Origin: Pseudomonadota bacterium | GTDB taxonomy: Bacteria > Pseudomonadota > Alphaproteobacteria > Rhodospirillales > UBA2165 | DNA length: 6,223 nucleotides | Assembly: GCA_027592155.1 (NCBI GenBank) | Contig: JAQCKY010000153.1 | Location: 1 to 6,223 of the forward strand | Reading direction: 5' to 3' | Notes under the pieces: generated by a model | What the model was told of the DNA's origin: nothing | The model's database searches: none | What the model saw: the letters and a program-made list of their open reading frames with translations, nothing else | In this document: positions 1 to 5,098 of the stretch, piece after piece | How positions within the stretch are numbered: position 1 is the first letter of the stretch | How the letters are laid out: every line of letters begins with the position of its first letter | Made by a program: the position numbers and the translations under genes

Positions 1-117
1 CAGGGAATGAATCGGTTGGATCGTTGTCACAACCTTGGGCGCGGCCTGTAACGCCGGTGCGGACGCTGTAACAAGCGCAATAGCCGCCGCCAGATACCAC
101 CAGATCCTTGCTCTCAT
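1..117 (-). CDS. znuA: Zinc ABC transporter substrate-binding protein, N-terminal fragment
   Basis: This gene runs off the left edge, so only its first 39 codons are visible. They encode a signal peptide (Arg-rich start, hydrophobic core with WWYLAAAIALV, probable cleavage after ALQA). The mature start follows, APKVVTTIQPIHSL, which matches the first beta strand of cluster A-I solute-binding proteins of the ZnuA type (usual form VV.SI.PIHSLV). In this family the protein binds Zn(II) in the periplasm and hands it to the ZnuBC permease. An ATG at 121-123 is also in frame, but the GGGGA Shine-Dalgarno at 126-130 lies only 2 nt from it and 8 nt from the ATG at 117, so 117 is preferred. A Zur-like palindrome upstream supports the zinc assignment over manganese. 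The zinc-binding histidines lie outside the window, so a related metal-binding paralogue is possible. Confidence 0.82.
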   Translation of the reverse strand, partial: MRARIWWYLAAAIALVTASAPALQAAPKVVTTIQPIHSL

Positions 118-160
118 TATCATTTTCCCCGCACTTAGCGATTATTCGCCGCCATCATTA

Positions 161-182
161 TTGATATATTATAACGTAACAA
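161..182. promoter_or_regulatory. Candidate Zur operator upstream of znuA
   Basis: This is a 22-bp imperfect palindrome in which 8 of 11 position pairs are complementary. The outer arms are TTG and CAA, and the centre is TTATAA (169-174). On the minus strand it contains GTTACGTTATAATAT, which resembles the Zur consensus of proteobacteria (an AT-rich GTTATA/TATAAC dyad). It lies about 44 bp upstream of the znuA start, inside the region where the promoter should be. By family precedent, zinc-loaded Zur would bind here and repress znuA when zinc is sufficient. The sequence and symmetry are seen directly; the regulator is inferred. Confidence 0.62.
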
Positions 183-201
183 TTCAAAAATATGCTGTCA
201 A
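168..201 (-). promoter_or_regulatory. Possible znuA promoter elements
   Basis: On the minus strand a perfect TTGACA lies at 196-201 and a perfect TATAAT at 168-173. The gap between them is 22 nt, too long for one sigma-70 promoter. Either TTGACA works with the weak TACGTT at 173-178 (17-nt spacing) or TATAAT works with a poor -35. In both cases the -10 falls within the candidate Zur palindrome, which fits repression by occlusion. Confidence 0.35.
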
Positions 202-224
202 GCCAAAATTTTCCGTCTCCGTCC

Positions 225-1079
225 TTAAGAAACAGGCCCTTTTCGCTCTCGAACGGCGACATAGGTGGTCGCCGCCATTACCATCGCGCCGCCGATCCAG
301 GTCCCCAAAGACGGTTCCTCGGCGAAGATAAAGAAGCCTGCTGCAGCCCCCCAGACCAGCTTGGCAAAATCGATAGGGATAACCAGGCTGGCATCGGCAA
401 GTTTAAGCGACTGCGTCATGCAGAGTTGGGCCGAAACCCAGATCCCGCCCAATATCGCCATGCCGATATATTCCTGAGGTGTCGGCCAACTCCAGACAAA
501 CAAAGCGGGAATAAAGGTGATTGGGATCATGATGATGATGCCGTAGAACGAGATTGTCGTTGCCGCCTCGGTCCGTCCAAGCATCTTGGTGGTGATGATC
601 GCACCGGCCCAGAATATAACGGACCCGATTTGGTATAATGCACCGACGCTGACAACCTCCAACCCGGGCTGCAAAATCAAAACCGCGCCGGCCATTCCGA
701 TCCCCAATCCAAGTGCGCGGACCCTGCCCATTTTTTCACCAAGGAACAGCACGGCAAGAACGGTGACGAATAACGGCGTCATGAACCCGAGCGCTGCGAG
801 CTTGGCGATCGGGATCAGGGTCACCGCCATGAAGAACAACATCAACGATGAGCCGTTGAGTACCCCTCGTAAGGCCAACAAACCCAGCCGTTGCGTCCGT
901 ATCTGAGCTGTCCCGTTTCGGAGCAAGATCGGCAAGAGAAAAAACAATCCGAATAAGTTGCGGAAGAAAGCGACTTGCAGGGGATGGAGGTCTTCCGACA
1001 GGAACCTGATCCCGACGACCATGACAGTGATTAAGGCGGTAGATGCCAGCATCAGCAATATGCCGTGGATATTTTGCAC
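225..1079 (-). CDS. DMT superfamily (EamA) transporter
   Basis: This encodes a 284-residue inner-membrane protein with about ten hydrophobic helices (near residues 6-26, 34-54, 66-88, 92-113, 119-137, 146-166, 175-195, 205-222, 232-253 and 258-275). This is the usual size and shape of two tandem EamA repeats. The end of each repeat keeps the family signature: FLGEK at 112-116 before helix 5 and FAEEP at 252-256 before helix 10. Members move small metabolites such as amino acids, riboflavin or S-adenosylmethionine; the substrate here cannot be read. The start is GTG, supported by AGGA 7 nt upstream. The first in-frame ATG is at codon 10 and would cut into helix 1. The gene lies on the same strand as znuA and upstream of it, but the znuA control region in between suggests separate transcription. 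No intrinsic terminator was seen after its TAA. Confidence 0.9.
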   Translation of the reverse strand: MQNIHGILLMLASTALITVMVVGIRFLSEDLHPLQVAFFRNLFGLFFLLPILLRNGTAQIRTQRLGLLALRGVLNGSSLMLFFMAVTLIPIAKLAALGFMTPLFVTVLAVLFLGEKMGRVRALGLGIGMAGAVLILQPGLEVVSVGALYQIGSVIFWAGAIITTKMLGRTEAATTISFYGIIIMIPITFIPALFVWSWPTPQEYIGMAILGGIWVSAQLCMTQSLKLADASLVIPIDFAKLVWGAAAGFFIFAEEPSLGTWIGGAMVMAATTYVAVRERKGPVS

Positions 1080-1086
1080 GTCGGCG

Positions 1087-1090
1087 TCCT
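1087..1090 (-). promoter_or_regulatory. Ribosome binding site for the GTG start of the DMT transporter
   Basis: On the minus strand CCCAGGA precedes the GTG at 1077-1079, with 7 nt between AGGA and the start codon. No ATG lies nearby in frame, so this site decides for the GTG start. Confidence 0.6.
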
Positions 1091-1201
1091 GGGGGTTGGA
1101 TTGTCAGATTATTTGGCCCGAAACAGGTCGATTCCAGAGCATCCGTAACCTGCGCCCAGTCTTTCATACGGTCAAGACCAAGATTCTCAAGGAAACCCCG
1201 C

Positions 1202-1216
1202 TTTTGGGACCCAAAA
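1202..1216. repeat. Perfect inverted repeat TTTTGGG-A-CCCAAAA
   Basis: Two 7-bp arms surround a single A. The spacing suits a protein-binding dyad better than an RNA hairpin, and no T-run follows on either strand, so it does not read as a terminator. It lies about 135 bp upstream of the acidic-protein start. Confidence 0.5.
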
Positions 1217-1248
1217 TTTCAAAATCCAACGCAATACTAATACCTTGG

Positions 1249-1261
1249 ATTAAGCCTTAAT
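1249..1261. repeat. Perfect inverted repeat ATTAAG-C-CTTAAT
   Basis: Two 6-bp arms surround one C. It sits between the two TAATACC copies and shares bases with the second. Its location about 90-100 bp upstream of the acidic-protein gene is compatible with an operator. No known regulator is assigned. Confidence 0.4.
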
Positions 1262-1324
1262 ACCGATGCTCGCTTAAGGGTTTTGGGGGACTCGGATAGG
1301 GTCATAGCTGTCCTAAGGAATTTT

Positions 1325-1339
1325 ATGGCCCCTTTTTGA
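1325..1339 (+). other. Possible four-codon leader ORF (MAPF)
   Basis: ATG GCC CCT TTT TGA follows AAGGA with a 5-nt spacer. Its TGA stop lies within TGAGGA, the Shine-Dalgarno sequence of the acidic-protein gene. The arrangement would let ribosomes ending on the mini-ORF reinitiate at 1351. Such a short ORF can arise by chance, so translation is unproven. Confidence 0.25.
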
Positions 1340-1350
1340 GGAATATGACG

Positions 1351-1572
1351 ATGACGAGCATTTGGAACGAGACAGCACCCTTTGATGACTCCCCCCGTCT
1401 ACCGGGTCTCGATCTATCAGGCGTCGATTTAACCGATTTCGATGCCGAACTGGAGCCGGCGTTAGATTTTGACGCGACCGACGATACATATGACAGCAGC
1501 GTTTTTGAGGACGACGATGACGACGACGTCATTTCCGAATTCGCTCCGATCTCGCGATTTGTTAACGAGTAG
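1351..1572 (+). CDS. Small, extremely acidic protein of unknown function
   Basis: This gene is not recognised. The 73-residue product has 17 Asp and 6 Glu against 2 Arg and no Lys, giving a net charge near -21. A run of six Asp lies at residues 54-59 (1510-1527). There is no signal peptide, membrane segment or cysteine. Residues 17-45 alternate hydrophobic residues with Asp (LDL, VDL, FD, LDF), then comes the Asp run and a more ordinary tail ending FVNE. ATGs at 1345 and 1351 are both in frame; GAGGA at 1338-1342 is 8 nt from the second and only 2 nt from the first, so 1351 is chosen. A second small gene follows on the same strand and both precede one terminator. The charge pattern is compatible with binding a basic protein or Ca2+, or with DNA mimicry, but nothing shows which. 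The coding call rests on the good ribosome site and uninterrupted frame. Confidence 0.6.
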   Translation: MTSIWNETAPFDDSPRLPGLDLSGVDLTDFDAELEPALDFDATDDTYDSSVFEDDDDDDVISEFAPISRFVNE

Positions 1573-1662
1573 GCCAAAATGATGCAGCAGCAGGTAATTG
1601 CCGGTATGACCGAGTGGTACAGCCGGCCGCTATCCCAACCGATAGAAGGAAAGGGTACGGCA

Positions 1663-1836
1663 ATGCGCTACGATGTAACCTACAACCAGAAAACCGAGAC
1701 CTGGGCGGTCGTCGATCGCCTCGTCAGTAATGAGACCATTGGCCGGTATCTGTCGATGGATGAAGCCCTCGACCGGATTGTCGCCGAAGAAGACAAATGG
1801 AACCGGGAAAACTGGCTGGGTCTGCAATCGCAATAA
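1663..1836 (+). CDS. Small hypothetical protein, predicted beta-beta-alpha fold
   Basis: This gene is not recognised. The 57-residue product reads as two or three short beta strands (RYDVTYN, TWAVVDRLV, TIGRYLS), then an amphipathic helix (residues 32-50, DEALDRIVAEEDKWNREN) rich in acidic residues and Trp. This layout loosely recalls small DUF2188-like domains, but I cannot confirm membership. The frame is open back to an ATG at 1579, 6 nt after the previous gene, which would give 85 residues. That start has only a weak AGG, whereas 1663 has AAGGAAAGGG at 1646-1654 at suitable spacing and begins at the first predicted strand. The gene is probably co-transcribed with the acidic-protein gene, and a strong terminator follows 46 nt after its stop. 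It is soluble, without signal peptide or cysteine. Confidence 0.62.
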   Translation: MRYDVTYNQKTETWAVVDRLVSNETIGRYLSMDEALDRIVAEEDKWNRENWLGLQSQ

Positions 1837-1850
1837 CCACGCAGCCCAGA

Positions 1851-1876
1851 GTGCGCGGCCTCCCCTCGCTGCGCAC
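1851..1876 (+). other. Short GTGCGC/GCGCAC hairpin before the terminator
   Basis: Six perfectly paired bases (1851-1856 with 1871-1876) enclose a 14-nt pyrimidine-rich loop. It lies 7 nt before the terminator stem and could be part of the mRNA 3' structure. The weak loop closure makes its importance uncertain. Confidence 0.3.
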
Positions 1877-1882
1877 CGCTTC

Positions 1883-1911
1883 AGGTCCGGAATTTCCGGG
1901 CCTATTTTTTT
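1883..1911 (+). terminator. Rho-independent terminator of the small-protein pair
   Basis: A 9-bp stem (AGGTCCGGA at 1883-1891 with TCCGGGCCT at 1895-1903, one G-T wobble) closes a 3-nt ATT loop. It is followed by A and seven T. It sits 46 nt after the stop of the 57-residue protein gene and 107 nt before the CTERM protein start, so the two plus-strand units are probably separate transcripts. Confidence 0.88.
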
Positions 1912-2018
1912 GCGATTCTTGACTTAAACCTTCGACTTATGCTGAAATAAATCACTGATTTGGTTAATTGATGATATCTGCCCTGTGGGATGGGCTCTCG
2001 TCTAATTGGGAGGGGAGC

Positions 2019-2789
2019 ATGATTACAATCCGCCAAGTTTCGTTTTTCTCTGCATTTATTGCTGGGTCAGCTATCTTCGGCCTGTCCGCCGGAGGAGGTC
2101 ATGCGGCGTCAGTCGGACTCCAAAACGGCAGCGCGACATTCTCGGAGACCTGCGACTCGTTTAATCATTCTCCGGGTGCTTCTACGGACGGTGTGAAGAC
2201 CGGATTCAATGGCTGGTCGATTGCCACTAATTGTGGCGCGGGGGATACGACCCAGCCGCACATAGCCGTATGGGAAACCGTCACGAATGTCACCGCCAAC
2301 ACTCTCGAAGTCGAACTTGCCCAGACCTTCACCGACCACTTGCTGGGAAACTTTAGGCTCTCGGTTACCTCGGATGACCGCTCAACATTTGCGGACGGAC
2401 TGGAAACAGGCGGCGGCGTCACCGCGAACTGGACGGTTCTCACCGGTGCCGCCGTGACCGGACCTGCGAGCATGACATTCACCACGCTCGGCGACAATTC
2501 GATTTTGGCCGGTGGCGCGGTTCCCGCGACAGGGACTTATACTCTCGCGTTCACGGGCGCATTTCTAAATCTCACGGGTCTCCGGTTGGAGGTTCTTGAG
2601 CATGTGTCGCTTCCGTTTGGCGGCCCTGGGCTCCAAGGAATCAATGGCAACTTCGTTCTGACGGAGATTTCTCTCGACGCAAGTAATTTGCAGGTTGTGC
2701 CCGTACCTGCAGCGTTGCCGCTGTTCGCCTCTGGGCTTGCGGTCTTGGGTTTCGCCGGCTGGCGCAGACGCCGACGCGGGGCGGCTTAA
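2019..2789 (+). CDS. Exported protein with VPLPA-type CTERM sorting signal
   Basis: This encodes 256 residues with a signal peptide at 1-29 (cleavage near GGGHA/AS). The C-terminal tail is VPVPA at 227-231, a hydrophobic helix near 232-247 and RRRRR at 249-253. This tripartite tail is the VPLPA variant of the PEP-CTERM signal, which in family knowledge is cut by an exosortase at the membrane; no exosortase gene lies in the window. The middle is beta-rich with only two cysteines (C45, C72), a possible disulfide. It contains GWSIATNCG..QPHIAVWE (65-86), HLLGNFRLSVT (107-117) and LTGLRLEVL..SLPFGGPG..NGNFVLTE (185-216). From memory these resemble a jelly-roll module in planctomycete DUF1549/DUF1553 proteins. 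The frame is open to an ATG at 1968, but GGGAGGGG at 2008-2015 and the signal peptide favour 2019. The function is unknown; a surface or matrix role is inferred. Confidence 0.85.
   Translation: MITIRQVSFFSAFIAGSAIFGLSAGGGHAASVGLQNGSATFSETCDSFNHSPGASTDGVKTGFNGWSIATNCGAGDTTQPHIAVWETVTNVTANTLEVELAQTFTDHLLGNFRLSVTSDDRSTFADGLETGGGVTANWTVLTGAAVTGPASMTFTTLGDNSILAGGAVPATGTYTLAFTGAFLNLTGLRLEVLEHVSLPFGGPGLQGINGNFVLTEISLDASNLQVVPVPAALPLFASGLAVLGFAGWRRRRRGAA
2786..2789. other. Overlapping convergent stop codons sharing TTAA
   Basis: The CTERM gene ends with TAA at 2787-2789 on plus, and the small dehydrogenase ends with TAA read from 2786-2788 on minus. Both stops come from one TTAA inside CTTAAG. There is no intergenic space, and no hairpin with a T-run was seen just beyond either stop. 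Confidence 0.9.
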
Positions 2790-3883
2790 GCCGTGCCAAG
2801 AAAGGCGTAACGCTCCAGGTGATCTTCGCTGTTGCCGGCCAGCATTTCAAAGGCAGTGAGCCGCTTGAAGTAGTCTCCGGCGGCATAGTCGTCGGTCATG
2901 CCGATGCCGCCATGCAATTGTATCGATCCTTGCCCAACGGTTCGGGCGCAATCGCCGATCTTGGACTTTGCCGCCGACACAGCCTTACCGCGCGCAACCC
3001 GCTCATCGCCATCGGCTTCATCGGCGCCGTACACCGCCATCGACCGGGCCATTTCTTCGGCAATCGTCATATCGACCATGCGATGCTGTAAGATCTGGAA
3101 CTTGCCGATGGGCCGGCCAAATTGAACGCGGGTTTTAAGGTGTTCCAAGGTTAAGGCGTTCAAAGCCGCCATCGCGCCGACGGCATCGCAGCAAAGCGCG
3201 GCAGCCGTGCGATCCGTCGCCAGATCGATCAGTGACGCGGCCTCCCCTTCGGTTCCGAGCAGTGTTTCGGCACCAAGGGCTACGCCGTCCATGGCAATAT
3301 CGGCGGCCCCGTTTCCATCGACAATCGGATATCCATGACGCACCATGCCTGCGGTGTCCGTGGCAACCAAAAATAAAGACAATCCCTCTCGGCCACCGGG
3401 ACCACCGCCGGTTCGGGCGGAGACGATGATGACATCCGCCGTATCAGCCCCCATGACGACAGGTTTGACGCCGGAGAGCCGATAGCCGCCCGCGATGCGG
3501 TCTGCCTGTGTTCCGATCCGCTCGCAGGGCTCGAAACTGGCGGATTCGGCATTTGCGACGGCTACGGTCATTTCACCGGCGACGATTTTCGGCAGAAGCA
3601 CAGCCTGTTGAGCATCGGTTCCCGCCGTCGAAATCAGATGGGCGCCGACAACAACCGTCGGGATATAGACACTCCGAACCAGACCACCGCCCAACGCCTC
3701 CAACACCACGGCGTGGTCATGGAAGCCGCCGCCGGTCCCGCCATGGGCCTCGTCAATCCCGATACCGAGCAGCCCCAGCGCAGCCATGCGCTGCCAGATA
3801 TCCGGGGCATCGCCGTGATCGGCCACGAGCCGAGTTGCGGCATCGCGGAGCAGCGATTGGGATTCGGTGAGGGTAAAGTCCAT
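2786..3883 (-). CDS. Acyl-CoA dehydrogenase, small (FAD-binding) subunit
   Basis: This 365-residue protein has the acyl-CoA dehydrogenase fold: helical N-terminus (1-105), beta domain (about 106-205, with a shortened A.ANAE motif) and C-terminal helical domain. The FAD-contact motifs are intact: RVQFGRPIGKFQ at 252-263 and QLHGGIGMTDDY at 322-333. Catalytic glutamates are missing. Asp224 sits at the isovaleryl-CoA-dehydrogenase position, and the segment at 345-353 (FEMLAGNSE) has Ala where medium-chain enzymes have the catalytic Glu. This is the pattern of the beta subunit of heteromeric dehydrogenases such as PimD or the smaller ChsE/FadE partners, which help hold FAD while the other subunit does the chemistry. 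Its ATG overlaps the TGA of the large-subunit gene (TGATG), so equal translation by coupling is likely; its own ribosome site is only a weak GGA. The acyl-CoA substrate is unknown. Confidence 0.88.
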   Translation of the reverse strand: MDFTLTESQSLLRDAATRLVADHGDAPDIWQRMAALGLLGIGIDEAHGGTGGGFHDHAVVLEALGGGLVRSVYIPTVVVGAHLISTAGTDAQQAVLLPKIVAGEMTVAVANAESASFEPCERIGTQADRIAGGYRLSGVKPVVMGADTADVIIVSARTGGGPGGREGLSLFLVATDTAGMVRHGYPIVDGNGAADIAMDGVALGAETLLGTEGEAASLIDLATDRTAAALCCDAVGAMAALNALTLEHLKTRVQFGRPIGKFQILQHRMVDMTIAEEMARSMAVYGADEADGDERVARGKAVSAAKSKIGDCARTVGQGSIQLHGGIGMTDDYAAGDYFKRLTAFEMLAGNSEDHLERYAFLGTA

Positions 3884-5085
3884 CAGAGGTCCAAAAGTTC
3901 TTTTGCCAGAATGTTATGTTGAATCTCATTCGAGCCGCTAAAGATCGTAACCACGCGGGTTGCCAGATAATTGGCCGTAACATCGCCCCGGTAATCGACA
4001 TCGCCAAACAGATCGATGTTTTGGTCGAGGGCTGCATCGCGGTCGAAACGCAATGCGTCGGTGCCCTGCGCCTCCATCATCAGTTCGGTCAGGTCCTGCT
4101 GCAGCTCCGATCCCTTGATCTTGAGCATGTTGGCCTCATTGCCGGGCAGGTTTCGTCGGACATTGGACAGCATGCGCAGGTTGAGCATCTCGACCGCCTT
4201 GAGTTCAATTTCGAGGCTCGCGAGCTTTCGCCGGAACGCCGGCGTTTCGGTCAGGGGGACACCGTTCACGGTCCGCTTCGCCGCCGCCTCTTTAACCATT
4301 TTGATCAGGCGCTTTGAGAGGCCGATCCGCGCCACTTCGGTGCGCTCATAACCCAACAGTGCCTTGGCATAGGTCCACCCCTTATTGACCTCGCCGACGA
4401 GATTAGCGCCGGGAATACGGACATCGTCCAGAAACACCTCATTGGTATGATGCTCACCGTCGAGGGTGATCACCGGGCGAACCGTAATCCCGGGATCATC
4501 CATCGGAATGAGTAGCATGGAGATGCCTTGCTGCGGCCGTTCAGCCTCGGGGTCCGTGCGGACCAGGCAGAACATCATGTTTGCCTGATGGGCATAGGAG
4601 GTCCACATCTTCTGTCCGGAGACGACCCAGTCGTCACCGTCCCTCATCGCCTTGGTTTTTAGGGAGGCCAGGTCAGAGCCGGAGCCGGGCTCGGAAAATC
4701 CCTGACAGAAAAAATACTCCAGATTGAGGATGCGCGGCAGAAAATGCTGGCGCTGTTCCTCGCTTCCGAACTCGATCAGGATCGGCGCCAACATGCCTTG
4801 GCCGAAGGGGACCGGCATCGGCGCCCCCTCGTCGGCCACCACTTCGTTAAAAGTGTGACGTTTCAAAACGTCCCAATCGGTCCCGCCATAAGCAACCGGC
4901 CAGGCGGGCGCACCCCAGCCTTTGGCAACCATCTTGCGCTGCCAAAAACGTTTTTCATCGGCGCTCAATATGTCGAAGCGCCGACCGATGACTTTTTCGC
5001 GAAGGTCGTCGGGCAATTCGGCGCGGATGAACGCGCGCACCTCCGCGGCGAAATCCGTAAGCTCTTGAGGAATCGAAAGGTCCAC
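3883..5085 (-). CDS. Acyl-CoA dehydrogenase, large (catalytic) subunit
   Basis: This 400-residue flavoprotein subunit oxidises an acyl-CoA to the trans-2-enoyl-CoA in the cytoplasm, passing electrons to electron-transferring flavoprotein. Visible motifs are the family signature GFSEPGSGSDLAS (129-141), GQKMWTSYAHQAN (157-169), LLGYERTEVA (243-252) and the C-terminal FSGSNEIQHNILAKELL (382-398). Medium-chain enzymes carry the catalytic Glu in YEG; here that position is Ser (FSG). Glu247 in GYER sits where isovaleryl-CoA dehydrogenase and, as I recall, mycobacterial ChsE4 have theirs. The usual RxQFG and QxHGG motifs are absent and replaced by VPLTETPAFRRKLAS and LMMEAQGTDAL, so it needs the small subunit. 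Length and motifs fit PimC or FadE26-like subunits. The start is GTG with TAAGG 8 nt upstream, overlapping the stop of the DUF35 gene. A pimeloyl-type or steroid side-chain substrate is possible; neither is shown. Confidence 0.9.
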   Translation of the reverse strand: MDLSIPQELTDFAAEVRAFIRAELPDDLREKVIGRRFDILSADEKRFWQRKMVAKGWGAPAWPVAYGGTDWDVLKRHTFNEVVADEGAPMPVPFGQGMLAPILIEFGSEEQRQHFLPRILNLEYFFCQGFSEPGSGSDLASLKTKAMRDGDDWVVSGQKMWTSYAHQANMMFCLVRTDPEAERPQQGISMLLIPMDDPGITVRPVITLDGEHHTNEVFLDDVRIPGANLVGEVNKGWTYAKALLGYERTEVARIGLSKRLIKMVKEAAAKRTVNGVPLTETPAFRRKLASLEIELKAVEMLNLRMLSNVRRNLPGNEANMLKIKGSELQQDLTELMMEAQGTDALRFDRDAALDQNIDLFGDVDYRGDVTANYLATRVVTIFSGSNEIQHNILAKELLDL

Positions 5086-5093
5086 TAGCGGTG

Positions 5094-5098
5094 CCTTA
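5094..5098 (-). promoter_or_regulatory. Ribosome binding site for the GTG start of the large dehydrogenase
   Basis: On the minus strand TAAGG lies 8 nt before the GTG at 5083-5085. Its TAA is the stop codon of the DUF35 gene, so termination and re-initiation occur in one short stretch. This spacing supports GTG rather than a later in-frame start. Confidence 0.6.

Larger units (their letters stand above)
1080..1350. other. Divergent regulatory region between the DMT and acidic-protein genes
   Basis: These 271 bases separate two divergently read genes and should hold both promoters. No convincing -35/-10 pair was found on either strand. Several symmetric elements are present: an inverted repeat at 1202-1216, another at 1249-1261, a TAATACC direct repeat at 1238-1244 and 1258-1264 (20 bp apart, about two helical turns), and CCTTAA/TTAAGG arms at 1255-1260 and 1274-1279. 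Open frames here continue from shadows of the transporter and have no convincing start. Confidence 0.4.

Noticed and set aside
35..638. Plus-strand open frames opposite znuA, its control region and the transporter 3' end
   Set aside because: They overlap well-supported minus-strand genes, show Arg/Pro-rich low-complexity translations and have no family features.
736..1167. Minus-strand 143-residue frame starting upstream of the transporter
   Set aside because: Most of it is an out-of-frame shadow of the transporter; the 30-residue upstream part has no recognisable motif.
1411..1455. Pentapeptide-repeat-like stretch (LDLSG VDLTD FDAEL) in the acidic protein
   Set aside because: Only two or three loose repeats, too few for a pentapeptide-repeat helix, and Asp richness alone can give the pattern.
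1323..1577. Minus-strand Ser-rich frame opposite the acidic-protein gene
   Set aside because: Its Ser and Lys runs are the antisense reading of Asp and Glu codons; no ribosome site was seen.
1919..1947. TTGACT at 1919-1924 as a -35 for the CTERM gene
   Set aside because: At 16-18 nt spacing the -10 would be near CTGAAA, a poor match, and TATGCT at 1938 is only 13 nt away. A promoter must be near, but this pair is not convincing.
1968..2018. Upstream 17-codon extension of the CTERM protein
   Set aside because: It would place non-signal residues before the signal peptide; the strong GGGAGGGG site sits directly before the ATG at 2019.
2819..3922. Several plus-strand frames opposite the small dehydrogenase
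   Set aside because: They are antisense shadows of a conserved, complete gene, with Arg/Pro/His-rich translations typical of such shadows.
3916..5088. Plus-strand frames opposite the large dehydrogenase
   Set aside because: The opposite strand encodes a full-length, motif-rich enzyme; these frames have no ribosome site or recognisable domain.
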